This document shows, piece after piece, positions 23,724 to 32,980 of a stretch of 55,162 nucleotides of DNA. This stretch comes from JALHOM01 sp964444225. GTDB lineage: Bacteria; Patescibacteriota; Saccharimonadia; Saccharimonadales; 2-12-FULL-41-12. Each line of letters opens with the position of its first letter. Position 1 is the stretch's first letter. A program made the translations under genes and the position numbers. The notes under the pieces are model-generated. The model did not search any database, was not told where the DNA came from, and saw only the letters and a list, made by a program, of their open reading frames with translations. Location: positions 1 through 55,162 of the forward strand of contig CAYUFM010000005.1 of assembly GCA_964444225.1 (NCBI GenBank), read 5' to 3'.

Positions 23724-25526
23724 TTAAGCATTATCCGTTGCCGCCACCCTATTTATCTCACTTACAGAAGTTAGCCCCGCTAGCGCTTTAAGATATCCGT
23801 CCTCGCGCATATTTATCATGCCATTTGCTTGGGCTACCTTTTGTATTTCAGTACTAGTAGCTCGGTTAATGATCAATTTTTGAATGGTCTCGTCAATCTC
23901 GAACACCTCGTATAGGCCCATTCGACCTTTATATCCACCAGGTGTTTCGGGACTTTCGCTACCCTTGAATAAAGTATAAGCGGTATCGGTGGCTAGAGGC
24001 AAGCTTTCATAGCCTAAATCCTGTGCAACTTGCGCCCGAAGCTCTTCTGTTTGCGGCAAAAGATAGCCTATATTATCAGTTATGGCTTGCTTCTCTACAG
24101 GGTCAGACTGATAGGTTTGTTTATCTTTATCAGCAATTCTACGAACTAGTCTTTGTCCAATAACAGTTCGTACAGTAGATGCTATCAGGAATGGTTCTAT
24201 GCCCATGTCTAGTAAGCGCGGTAAAATTCCTGCTGCCGAATTCGTGTGAAGCGTACTAAACACTAGGTGACCAGTAAGCGCAGCCTGCACAGCAAGGGCT
24301 GCAGTTTCTTTGTCACGAATCTCCCCAACCATAACTACATCTGGATCCTGACGCAAAATAGACCTCAAACCTGAAGCAAAAGTTAATCCTACCTCGGCAT
24401 TCACTTGGATCTGATTGATCCCGTCCATTTTATACTCAACCGGGTCTTCTAGCGTAACAATGTTTATTGATTCACTTTTTATCTCCTGAATAAGAGCATA
24501 GAGTGAAGTAGACTTACCCGAACCTGTTGGACCAGATGTAAGAATCATCCCATTAGTGCTTTCCAGTCCTTTTCGAATCGTACGTAATGCACGACCCTTA
24601 TAGCCCATATCTTCTAATTTCAAGGTGGTGCCGGACTTATCGAGCAGACGAATAACAACCTGTTCACCCCATACAACTGGGCTAATGGCAATACGTAAAT
24701 CGATTGCCTTATCGAGTACTTTTACAGTAAATTGACCGTCCTGCGGAATGCGGTGTTCGTCAATTTTTAAATTACTTAAAATTTTTATACGTGATATAAG
24801 TGGTGGTTCAGTCTCCTTTGGTAGCTTCATAATCTCACGTAATACACCATCTATACGGCAACGAATTTTCAATTCTCTTTCTAGAGGCTCTATATGTATA
24901 TCACTAGCCCGATTGTTAGCTGCGTATTCTAAAATAGTGGAAAGAGCTTTGCTAATCGGCGAATCTTGAACAATTGTTTTAACCTGGCTCTCGTTTTGAC
25001 CAACAACTGATTGCATTTGAGCTTCACCTTCGGCTCCAGCCTGCATGCTCATACCAATAGTTTTAGCTACATCAGCTTCTACGTCCTCTTCATACTGTTT
25101 CAGTACTTTGCGAATACCTTCTTCGCTAGCTGTATAGACTTTTAGCTGGCGTCCTATCCTATTAGCGAGAAAATCTACTGCTTGAACATTGTCTGCATCG
25201 AGCATTGCAACAACAAGCTTACCTTGAGCCTGACCTAATGGTACCGCCATATAACGTTCGGCTATTTCTTTAGAAAGTAGCCTCAAAACATCACGCTCTA
25301 TCCTTGCATCTAAGAGATTTACATAGGGCACTTTATTAACCCCAGCAATGACTTTTGTTAAATACTCTTTAGATACCTTTCCTTCTGTAGCTAGAAGTTC
25401 AAAAAAAGGCTTACCAGAATCCTCTGCGGACTTCTTTAAATGCTGCAAGTCGACTGAGGTAATCTGCTTTTCTTTTAAAAGAGTATCCTCTATAGTCTTT
25501 TGGCTTGCTTCAGATAGTATGCTCAT
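23724..25526 (-). CDS. pilB: Pilus extension ATPase
   Basis: A 600-aa PilB/GspE protein: N-terminal MshEN-like domain (about 10-150), N2 domain (RASDIHIEPLE, RCRIDGVLRE), Walker A GPTGSGKSTSLYAL, IVTLEDPVEY, Walker B MVGEIRDKETA, His box GHLVFSTLHTNSA, and GRMGLYEVFEID. The tetracysteine zinc site usual after QRLVRR is missing: the segment reads QRLVRRIADKDKQ. It powers pilus polymerisation. It follows the 78-aa gene by 20 nt in the pilM-N-O operon. Confidence 0.95.
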   Translation of the reverse strand: MSILSEASQKTIEDTLLKEKQITSVDLQHLKKSAEDSGKPFFELLATEGKVSKEYLTKVIAGVNKVPYVNLLDARIERDVLRLLSKEIAERYMAVPLGQAQGKLVVAMLDADNVQAVDFLANRIGRQLKVYTASEEGIRKVLKQYEEDVEADVAKTIGMSMQAGAEGEAQMQSVVGQNESQVKTIVQDSPISKALSTILEYAANNRASDIHIEPLERELKIRCRIDGVLREIMKLPKETEPPLISRIKILSNLKIDEHRIPQDGQFTVKVLDKAIDLRIAISPVVWGEQVVIRLLDKSGTTLKLEDMGYKGRALRTIRKGLESTNGMILTSGPTGSGKSTSLYALIQEIKSESINIVTLEDPVEYKMDGINQIQVNAEVGLTFASGLRSILRQDPDVVMVGEIRDKETAALAVQAALTGHLVFSTLHTNSAAGILPRLLDMGIEPFLIASTVRTVIGQRLVRRIADKDKQTYQSDPVEKQAITDNIGYLLPQTEELRAQVAQDLGYESLPLATDTAYTLFKGSESPETPGGYKGRMGLYEVFEIDETIQKLIINRATSTEIQKVAQANGMINMREDGYLKALAGLTSVSEINRVAATDNA

Positions 25527-25546
25527 GACAGGCCTCTACTATACAT

Positions 25547-25783
25547 TTAGAATGGTTTAGCATTAGGACTATCGCCAATCTCGATCAGTTGGGTTGGATT
25601 TAGGCTTTGGTCATTAAAATATCTCTTATCGGGTCTCTGAAAAGTAGAGTCAATTTTATCTATTGTGGGAGCTTTCAAGCCTTTTGTAGATTTGGGAGTA
25701 ATTATGATACTAGATAATACAAGCGATGCAACACCTGCAAATAACGCAACAGCCAGTATAGTTGTAAGATCTTTCTTGTTCAT
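25547..25783 (-). CDS. Small single-pass protein of the pilus operon
   Basis: A 78-aa protein with one membrane helix (about 9-30, TTILAVALFAGVASLVLSSIII) and a 45-residue outer segment. No family recognised. It sits between pilO and pilB with a four-base overlap to pilO, so a role as a small alignment-complex subunit in the position of PilP is possible, although it lacks a lipobox and is far shorter than PilP. Confidence 0.65.
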   Translation of the reverse strand: MNKKDLTTILAVALFAGVASLVLSSIIITPKSTKGLKAPTIDKIDSTFQRPDKRYFNDQSLNPTQLIEIGDSPNAKPF

Positions 25784-26460
25784 CTTACTATCTCCTCTTT
25801 TATGTTGAGTTTCTTTTCGGGCTGAAAGTAAGTCTTTGCCTGAATAGTAATGCTTAAGTTGTCAGATTTACCCTGAATGGTTACTCTGCCGATTTGAATT
25901 GGCCTAATCGATCTCTCGAAAAGCTGCAAAAATTTACCACCATCAGATTGGGGTATGATTGCTTCTAGAGAAAATGGCATATCTACAGGCTGCGGTGCTG
26001 AAGAATTACTACTTGTGCCTTGTGTGATCTCATCATCCGTTCCGGTGATTGATGTTAGCTTATACCCACCGCTCTGAACTAATTTATTCAACCCAGTCAA
26101 TAAAGCAGGATAATCATATTTACTAGGTAGGGCATCTAGGATAATTCTGGCGTTTTCCCCGTCCCTGTCTCCATCTCCAGTTGGATTACCGCCTATAATA
26201 TTTGGGACTTGGGATGAGAATTCTTTATATGATTGATTGAGCGTTTCTACTTCTTTTTGGTTTGCTTCTATAAGATTTAGTGTCTTCTGTTTTTTAGAGA
26301 TTACTTTAGCCTGATATTTCATCTGACTAAACAATGCCTTGTTAGCAACCAAAGAAAATATGATAACAAAAACGCTTATAGCAATAATAACGATCAAGGA
26401 GGTATTAGCCTTATTTATTGCTAATCGTTTTATTGAATTCTGTTCTCTGGGTTTTGCCAT
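25780..26460 (-). CDS. pilO: PilO-like alignment-complex protein
   Basis: A 226-aa bitopic protein: cytoplasmic N-terminus, one membrane helix (about 21-43), a coiled coil (about 50-85), and a ferredoxin-like outer domain. Topology, size and place right after pilN match PilO, although sequence similarity by eye is weak. It likely dimerises with PilN. The ATG shares a base with the pilN stop. Confidence 0.75.
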   Translation of the reverse strand: MAKPREQNSIKRLAINKANTSLIVIIAISVFVIIFSLVANKALFSQMKYQAKVISKKQKTLNLIEANQKEVETLNQSYKEFSSQVPNIIGGNPTGDGDRDGENARIILDALPSKYDYPALLTGLNKLVQSGGYKLTSITGTDDEITQGTSSNSSAPQPVDMPFSLEAIIPQSDGGKFLQLFERSIRPIQIGRVTIQGKSDNLSITIQAKTYFQPEKKLNIKEEIVR

Positions 26461-27194
26461 TATTGCTCACCTCCCGGTGTTTCTGTGCTTTGGAATAATT
26501 CCGTTGGTTTTTGAGTCTCTGACCTAGTCGTTATAATCTTCGGTATGGTCAATTTAACAGAACTGGCAAGCGGGTCACCTTCTGTCGCGGTGTTCATGAA
26601 TATAGCCTCATCATATACAAAGTTGATCTGATAAGAAACTTTACTGCCAGAAGTACCACCTTGATCCTCAGGAGATAAATTAAAAGTTTGCAGCACAACA
26701 GACGTAAATGCATTACCTTCTTTTGGCGTAGCCCCTTCAACTTTATATGTAGTGAACTTTAACGTATCGAGAAACTTGTTAACCGTAATGAAATCTATTG
26801 CTGTACCTTTTATGTTAAGTTTTTTTGTTTCTACGTCTAGTTCTACGTCCGAAACTGTAGCATCATTAGGTGTAATCTGACCTAGATACTCAAAAAGTCT
26901 AGATACTATAACCTTTTTGTCATGCAGTTGAGGCAAGCTGCCTAATTGATTCTGTATTGTAAGCACTTTATCTAGATCTTTATTTTCCTGGAGTTTACTG
27001 ACGCCACTTTTAATATCTTTGTCTAAATTTGCAAGATGTCTAGTTTGATTAACGCGAACAAACAAAAACATAAGTATAAAAATTATCAAAAATGCCCCGC
27101 CGACTATGAAACAAGCCAAGCTAATCATGCGACGCCTATAAACAGCTTTCGCATATTGTTGTTTTACGTCTGGCAAAAGATTAAACTGAATCAT
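26460..27194 (-). CDS. pilN: PilN-like alignment-complex protein
   Basis: A 244-aa bitopic protein beginning IQFNLLPDVKQQYAKA, the PilN N-terminal signature (INLLP) that binds the groove of PilM, then a membrane helix (about 25-48), a coiled coil and a beta domain. It overlaps pilM by four bases. Confidence 0.85.
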   Translation of the reverse strand: MIQFNLLPDVKQQYAKAVYRRRMISLACFIVGGAFLIIFILMFLFVRVNQTRHLANLDKDIKSGVSKLQENKDLDKVLTIQNQLGSLPQLHDKKVIVSRLFEYLGQITPNDATVSDVELDVETKKLNIKGTAIDFITVNKFLDTLKFTTYKVEGATPKEGNAFTSVVLQTFNLSPEDQGGTSGSKVSYQINFVYDEAIFMNTATEGDPLASSVKLTIPKIITTRSETQKPTELFQSTETPGGEQ

Positions 27195-28231
27195 TCTCTA
27201 CGCTCCGCTAGGCCTACAGCCACACCAAAGTGGTTGCTCACCGCCATCAATTCATTTTGTCGCTCCATCCCATATTGTACGTTGCGCCAAGCATTACCGA
27301 TCTCTACACTGATACCAAATTTGTTAGCTATATATAGTGGGAATTCGGGCAATGATGAAGCTCCGCCAGTCATAACAATCTTGGCAATCTTTACATCTTT
27401 ATACCTTGCCTGGAAGAACTTTATAGATTTATCGATGTCGCTCATTAGTACATCCACTGTTCCAATAATGGCGTTATGTACCTGGCCTTCTAGTTTTTGC
27501 TCACTGAGACCAAATTTAAAGACAAACTCCTGAGCTTGCTTTTCATCAATGTTCAGATTCTGTACTGCAGACTTTATTATAGCGTCAGATCCGGTTGGTA
27601 TTGCTCTGGTCAAACGCGGTGCCTCGCCCATCATCAGTACGATATCCGTGCTCTTGTTACCGATATCTATTACCATCTGAGGCTCCGCCGATCCTGGTGC
27701 TAAAACAGCTCTAGTTATAGCAAGGTTATCTGGCTCAAAGGCCACCACATTCAGGCCTATAGATTCTAGTAAGTCTAGTCGTGCTTCGACGAAATCGTTA
27801 GCTACACTAGACAACAAAACTTCTATCTTGTTAGGGTCTTTTGGCGAATCTCCGATCGGTACCCAAGCGATTTTAGACTGAGCGACAGGCGTTGGGATCA
27901 AAGAATCGGCCTGATATTTTATGGTCTTGGCGAGTTCGGCGGGATTGAGACGTTCCATATCTACTACGGTAGTAAAAACACGTGATGACGGTATGCCAAC
28001 GGCCACGTTCTTGGTGGTAATCTGGGCTTGAGTAATAATTTCTTTTATTTTTTCAGCAATTTTTAGCTGATCGGCCTTGGCGTCACTCATTGCTAACTTT
28101 CCATCAATTGGTGCCATAGCGTACTTTAATAACTGTCTTGGGCCATTATTGTTAGTCAGCTGAACAAGTCGAACAGAATTGGTGCCAATATCCAGACCAA
28201 AAAAATCATTAACACCAGATAGTAAACCCAT
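27191..28231 (-). CDS. pilM: PilM, actin-like cytoplasmic pilus protein
   Basis: A 346-aa actin-fold ATPase: FFGLDIGTNSVRLVQL (phosphate 1), VGIPSSRVFTTVVDM, VIDIGNKSTDIVLM (phosphate 2) and IVMTGGASSLPEFPLYIANKFGI (adenosine motif). It binds the N-terminus of PilN and links it to the motors. It is the first gene of the pilM-N-O-pilB-T-C operon. Confidence 0.95.
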   Translation of the reverse strand: MGLLSGVNDFFGLDIGTNSVRLVQLTNNNGPRQLLKYAMAPIDGKLAMSDAKADQLKIAEKIKEIITQAQITTKNVAVGIPSSRVFTTVVDMERLNPAELAKTIKYQADSLIPTPVAQSKIAWVPIGDSPKDPNKIEVLLSSVANDFVEARLDLLESIGLNVVAFEPDNLAITRAVLAPGSAEPQMVIDIGNKSTDIVLMMGEAPRLTRAIPTGSDAIIKSAVQNLNIDEKQAQEFVFKFGLSEQKLEGQVHNAIIGTVDVLMSDIDKSIKFFQARYKDVKIAKIVMTGGASSLPEFPLYIANKFGISVEIGNAWRNVQYGMERQNELMAVSNHFGVAVGLAERRE

Positions 28232-28316
28232 CTAGATTGCCGTTTCTTTCGTTTTTATTTGATTAGATTTTAAAATCATCTATACTTTGCCCACTTCTGA
28301 TAGAATTATTACCTTC

Positions 28317-28325
28317 AGTATACCA
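28317..28325 (-). promoter_or_regulatory. Extended -10 promoter of the pilM operon
   Basis: TGG-TATACT on the minus strand (five of six plus TGn) with TTTACA 15 nt or TTGTTT 18 nt upstream. It predicts a leader of about 80 nt before the pilM ATG. Confidence 0.45.
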
Positions 28326-28379
28326 TAAGCATTTTACTGTAAACAATTAAAATATCAGATCAAATTCACAAAACTAGGA

Positions 28380-30887
28380 CTATAAAATTGGTGGAAGTAT
28401 ACCAATGTCATCATACACACCATTGCCTGAGCTTTGTTCTGCCTTAAATACTGGTGGAGAAAGCAATACTTCTGGAGTAAAATTAAAGACCTCCGAAGCC
28501 ATACTGGCGGCAGGTGCTGTAGGCACAATATCACCTATAGCTCGATTCAAAACTAATTTGTTGGCAACAACGGCACCATTGAATGTAAGTTGAGAGACAC
28601 TAGCAGTACCCGCACCATACCCGCCACCCAAACAATTAGTTGCGATAGAACTGAGCGCATAACCTCCTGTGCTATTTGCGCAAGTGTAGATAGTGCCACC
28701 AGTGGTAGTATTTCTTGGTTGAGCAATATACACACCGTCTAGTTGCGTTACTGCTTTATCGATATAAATATTGCCCCTTACTACCAACGTAAAGTTCGGA
28801 ATGGTCGAAATACTACCCCAAGGAGAACCAGAATAAGCAATATTACCACTAATGTAGACATTACCATCCACATAAATTGTATGTTTCTTCGCATAACTTC
28901 CATCTCCGGTAAAAGTTACAAGATTATTAACAATTGATGTCTGCCTACCTGTAGTTACGACTGCATCAATATCACCAATTGAAGAAAGTGAACTATTTGA
29001 GATTAATCCGGAGTCCTTAGTATCGTTGAAGTAATCTTTCATGCAGCCAATGGCTGGAACAAAATCACCACCAGTATCCCCGTCTTGCGTTAACCCAATA
29101 TTTTTATGACCAAAACTTAAAGCATTACCAAGGGCTTGATTTGTATTAGATATAGCACTTCTAAAACCTGCTATGTTGCCACCTGCGAAACTACCCAGTT
29201 GTGACCCGGAACCTCCAAGATGATTAGATCTCATATAGGCAAAGATGTTTGATGACTTAGGCGTGCAAGCTCCAAACCCTCCACCGACAACAACATCCGC
29301 GCCAAGCGCCTGAAAAAAGGGATAATATGAAATATCGGTGCCACCGGCACAAGCAGAATTAGTTGCCGTACCCAAAGTTCCATTAATAACCCCCGTGGCG
29401 CTTCTTACTTGTCCATCTGATCCATATCCATAAAGTCTAAATGTATAAATTACTCCTGGCTGAAAAGTAAACCCAGACCATGAACTCAATAAAAGTGGAG
29501 TAGAAGTAAGATAATTAGAGCTTAAATATCTTCTAGGAGGCGCTGCGCCAGAAGAAGCAGTTACATCTATATACCCCTTGTTAGCTGAATTTTGTGAATT
29601 AAGAGTTACTCGAACACCCGGCAAAGTACAGTCATAAGTAATTGACCCACTAGGATTTGCTAAAACTGGACCACAAGGTGGTAAGAATTTATAAATACTC
29701 TCAAATGGCAAAGTAAACCGTATGCCATTTTCACCACTAACTTTAGTTATCATTACCCTGTACTCATAGTCACGCTTAAACGTCACGTTAACCATGGCTG
29801 CATCACCTGACCCATCATTTTTTGTGATGATTCTATGCCAATCATTTAATGTACCCGTCGTAGCATCAATATACTTTGATTCAACAACACCAATGCTCTG
29901 ACCATCTCCAGGAATCGTAGGCTTAAGCGGAGAACCGGCATTGGAGGCACTTACGGTTCGACTTATTGGAACGCTGGTCCATCCACCAGTAGAGCCCTTG
30001 GGTCTCTCGGCAACCTGTAGGCCCATATTTAGATTAGCTTTCTGGTCTTGCTCAATAAACTTCCAGTCGTCGTCATACCAGTAAAATGGTAATGGAGTTG
30101 GAGCGGTAATACTACAATCTGAAGCAAAGTAAATTGCATAATTTCGCTGGCCACTCCCAGACCCAGGCCGTCTCTGTAATGCAAAATAAGTATCTTCATT
30201 TGAGCCACCATTATCCTTCGGCAAAGATACTTGCACATTACCGGTATCGGTAAAAGCCCTAATCTTATAGCCATTCACAAAAGCAAAAGCAACTGTAGAA
30301 CTAGCTCTAATTTTCACTGCATAATATGTTCCAGAAACACCAACAAAGCTATGCGGATAGTTTGTAACGTTGACGTCGAAACTAATATTTGCATCAGGAG
30401 AGCACGAACCACCGTTCGATATTGGACCTGTAGAAGACGCTACCGCACCTACCATATTAGTTTTGGGTACTGCAACATTGCCCAGACTAAGTACTTGGTA
30501 ACTGGTTGTTGCTGTACCATCCGGCCTACTCCCCTGAGAATCAGCTCCTCCACATTGTTTTGCGCTTTCAATAGTGATAGTTTTTGTGCCAGCGGTAGTA
30601 AAGTAGACAACTATCGTATTGTTCCCTGCTTGAAGGGTGTTAGTTACTCCATCTGCTTTAGAAACAACCAAATAACCATTCGTTGCATCAGCCGAGACAT
30701 GATTAGCTGTTGATGCATCAAAAAATATTGAATCATTAGTACCCAGAGTATCGCCCACCCCAGCCGACGGAAATCTATTACTTGTGGCAGCGTAAACTGT
30801 TTCGTTGCTTTGCAAGAAAATAAATCCAAAAACTACAAAAAAAATTGTCAAAATAAGAAATTCTGAAATTCTTTTTATGCTGTTCAT
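28380..30887 (-). CDS. Large secreted surface protein upstream of the pilus operon
   Basis: An 835-aa exported protein: signal peptide (about 10-34, ending VYAA), a long beta-rich, Thr/Ser/Gly-rich body, and a C-terminal region (about 670-800) with VDGNVYISGNI, FTLVVRGNIYID and VTQLDGVYIAQP, which looks like a parallel-beta or bactofilin-like repeat. No membrane anchor at the C-terminus. No characterised family recognised. It follows the TPR gene by ATGA overlap. Position beside the pilus genes and its repeats suggest an adhesin or pilus-associated tip protein. Confidence 0.7.
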   Translation of the reverse strand: MNSIKRISEFLILTIFFVVFGFIFLQSNETVYAATSNRFPSAGVGDTLGTNDSIFFDASTANHVSADATNGYLVVSKADGVTNTLQAGNNTIVVYFTTAGTKTITIESAKQCGGADSQGSRPDGTATTSYQVLSLGNVAVPKTNMVGAVASSTGPISNGGSCSPDANISFDVNVTNYPHSFVGVSGTYYAVKIRASSTVAFAFVNGYKIRAFTDTGNVQVSLPKDNGGSNEDTYFALQRRPGSGSGQRNYAIYFASDCSITAPTPLPFYWYDDDWKFIEQDQKANLNMGLQVAERPKGSTGGWTSVPISRTVSASNAGSPLKPTIPGDGQSIGVVESKYIDATTGTLNDWHRIITKNDGSGDAAMVNVTFKRDYEYRVMITKVSGENGIRFTLPFESIYKFLPPCGPVLANPSGSITYDCTLPGVRVTLNSQNSANKGYIDVTASSGAAPPRRYLSSNYLTSTPLLLSSWSGFTFQPGVIYTFRLYGYGSDGQVRSATGVINGTLGTATNSACAGGTDISYYPFFQALGADVVVGGGFGACTPKSSNIFAYMRSNHLGGSGSQLGSFAGGNIAGFRSAISNTNQALGNALSFGHKNIGLTQDGDTGGDFVPAIGCMKDYFNDTKDSGLISNSSLSSIGDIDAVVTTGRQTSIVNNLVTFTGDGSYAKKHTIYVDGNVYISGNIAYSGSPWGSISTIPNFTLVVRGNIYIDKAVTQLDGVYIAQPRNTTTGGTIYTCANSTGGYALSSIATNCLGGGYGAGTASVSQLTFNGAVVANKLVLNRAIGDIVPTAPAASMASEVFNFTPEVLLSPPVFKAEQSSGNGVYDDIGILPPIL

Positions 30888-31453
30888 TTTTTTAGTTCCT
30901 GAAGCTTTTTATCTAGTGATGCAAGTAGCTCTTTCTGCTCATCTCCGCTAGAAAGTTTAGTGATTTGCTCTTTAGATTTGGCGTAACTATCCACGGCCTT
31001 AGTATTGTCTCCCAGCTTTATGTATAAATCACCAATCACTGTGTATAGCCACTTTTGATATTCAGGAATATCGTATGTCAGAATTTTCTCATAGGTTTTT
31101 ATTGCATTTTCATAATCAGAAATAGCTTGATAATCGTATGCTACAAAAACAAGATTACCTGCTTTTTCTTCTTCGCTGCTCAAGCTGTCCGTATTTTGTA
31201 GCTGACTATCTATTCCTTGTTTAGTTTCTTTGATTACACCAGGTTTTTCTTTTTCTAAAGTAGCCTGACGCTCAGACAAAGGAGCTAGCACTTCTTTATT
31301 ATTGTTTTTTTGATCTTTAACAAAAATTAACCAGCCTGCTAGAAGCAACAAAATCAAGACAATCAAAACTAAGCCTACCTTTTTTTTATTGTTTTTGGAT
31401 AGCTTGTATTTTGACTTTGTTGATACGAATACACTATTATCGGACATACTCAC
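30884..31453 (-). CDS. Membrane-anchored TPR protein
   Basis: A 189-aa protein: cytoplasmic basic N-terminus, one membrane helix (about 27-44), a charged linker, and two tetratricopeptide-like repeats (about 100-170, with ADYENAIKTYEKIL-like and GDNTKAVDSYAKSKEQI segments). It is translationally coupled to the large surface protein gene and may help its export or assembly. Confidence 0.75.
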   Translation of the reverse strand: MSMSDNSVFVSTKSKYKLSKNNKKKVGLVLIVLILLLLAGWLIFVKDQKNNNKEVLAPLSERQATLEKEKPGVIKETKQGIDSQLQNTDSLSSEEEKAGNLVFVAYDYQAISDYENAIKTYEKILTYDIPEYQKWLYTVIGDLYIKLGDNTKAVDSYAKSKEQITKLSSGDEQKELLASLDKKLQELKK

Positions 31454-31473
31454 CTATGCTTATCTATAAGAAT

Positions 31474-31502
31474 ATAATAAGCGTAAGCATATCTTAATAC
31501 AA
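31474..31502 (-). promoter_or_regulatory. Promoter of the TPR/surface-protein unit
   Basis: TTGTAT (minus, 31502-31497), 17-nt spacer, TATTAT (31479-31474; five of six). The inverted repeat ATGCTTA/TAAGCAT (near 31457 and 31483) brackets the -10 box and could be an operator. Confidence 0.5.
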
Positions 31503-31529
31503 TAGCATTGAAACACAATTTAACACTGA

Positions 31530-32726
31530 CTATCCGCCCAGTACTCTCCTAAAGATCATTGTACGTCCACAAGTAAGTCCGGAGTCTGACAACTTTGACC
31601 CAGGTACAACTAGAGATACATTCCTTGGAGAAATACGCCTACCTATGTAAGATACAACTCTGGTTTGCCCATTCGCTGTTGTGATGTTTTTAGTAACATC
31701 CATATCAAGCTCATTTGGACTAACTTTCCGCATATTTCTACCCAATCTACCTAACTTAGTAGCCTTGGGTAGCATAACCCTTATCCTAGCAGCATTTTTA
31801 CGTTTAGCTAGAATTTTAGAAGCACCATTACCTATAGAATTAATTTTTGCTCCGCTAGATGTAATACTTGCCTTTAGCATCCATCTATTGCCCGGGAGAT
31901 CTACGTTAGTTACTATAAGTTTTGGACCTACGCAAGGCTGAGGCTTAGGAGGTTCAACATATGGATTACCTAGAGAGTCTCTAACTTCGAGATTATTTAT
32001 ACTTTCGTTATTAAATAAAGCCTTTGGTTGCTCTGTAATAGGATAGTCGCTACCGCTTATCTTTAGATATGGCCCGGTAGAGCTTGATTTGCTTATTTTG
32101 CTAGGGGTCATTGTGATCGATATCTTCCATGGGGACCCAGGATCTAGATGATCCCAATAGTTTAAGCCACAAGAAATATACCTCGTATCATTTCCAAGAC
32201 GGTCGGATGTGGGAGCTTTTATGCACACTCTATCACCGGGCGCAAACGTATCTACACCAAATGTTTTTATTGGTAGTTCTTCCTCATTTCGTCGAATACT
32301 AGAGATTGAATTCATTGTAGCTTTATCTCCCACCACGACAAATTGCATAGCTTGGGCAGGTATATCTCCATCATTATGAATGTTAGTTTCCATAACTGAT
32401 TGACTACCAACACACAACACTTGGGTGGAACGAACAAATGGATCAATAACCACATCTACCCCTGTGAATTTCGGATGTTCTATAGCGACAGGAGTTGCAC
32501 CACTAGATGTAACACAAGCAGCTGAATTATCAACGGCATTAGCTTTCTCGGCCATAGAAAAATAAGTTGAAAAACCAACCACACCTACTATTCCCAGACA
32601 TGGAGCAACCATACCTAGATTATTCTTTATCTCACCAAGAACTCTACTATATTCAGGATTTACCGGTGGTATTTCACCCAAACCTAGCTGTCCAACTACT
32701 TCGGGATTATTCAAAATTGCTCTCAT
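31530..32726 (-). CDS. Unknown envelope protein with one N-terminal membrane segment
   Basis: A 398-aa protein: 35 polar residues, a membrane segment (about 37-56, GMVAPCLGIVGVVGFSTYFS), then a long extracellular beta-rich part with paired cysteines (near 70, 104, 167, 184, 268 and 386) and a basic region near 305-330. I recognise no family. It lies between a promoter of its own and the TPR gene, near the pilus locus. Confidence 0.6.
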   Translation of the reverse strand: MRAILNNPEVVGQLGLGEIPPVNPEYSRVLGEIKNNLGMVAPCLGIVGVVGFSTYFSMAEKANAVDNSAACVTSSGATPVAIEHPKFTGVDVVIDPFVRSTQVLCVGSQSVMETNIHNDGDIPAQAMQFVVVGDKATMNSISSIRRNEEELPIKTFGVDTFAPGDRVCIKAPTSDRLGNDTRYISCGLNYWDHLDPGSPWKISITMTPSKISKSSSTGPYLKISGSDYPITEQPKALFNNESINNLEVRDSLGNPYVEPPKPQPCVGPKLIVTNVDLPGNRWMLKASITSSGAKINSIGNGASKILAKRKNAARIRVMLPKATKLGRLGRNMRKVSPNELDMDVTKNITTANGQTRVVSYIGRRISPRNVSLVVPGSKLSDSGLTCGRTMIFRRVLGG

Positions 32727-32779
32727 TGCTAACTTCTTATGACCTTTAGATTAACTTATTATCATTATGAACAGGGGTA

Positions 32780-32808
32780 ATTATACAACATCTAGCCAGT
32801 AAAAACAA
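32780..32808 (-). promoter_or_regulatory. Promoter of the 32726-31530 gene
   Basis: TTGTTT (minus, 32808-32803), 17-nt spacer, perfect TATAAT (32785-32780), 53 nt before the ATG. Confidence 0.55.
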
Positions 32809-32924
32809 TAGAACTTTTAGATGAAGTGATAAATATCACAGTGTTTCAATACTTGGAGTGGGTTTCTAAGGGTCAAGGTTTAGTATTTCGTAATCTTTAA
32901 CGGGTGACTGTAGTAAAAATATAC

Positions 32925-32953
32925 TGGACATTTTTACTAATTTATGCTATATT
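32925..32953 (+). promoter_or_regulatory. Promoter of the M14 peptidase gene
   Basis: TGGACA (32925-32930; five of six), 17-nt spacer, TATATT (32948-32953; five of six), 27 nt before the ATG at 32981. A second possible pair (TTAACG, 17 nt, TATACT) lies just upstream. Confidence 0.55.
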
Positions 32954-32980
32954 TATGTATAGAAATAATCTAAAACAAAA

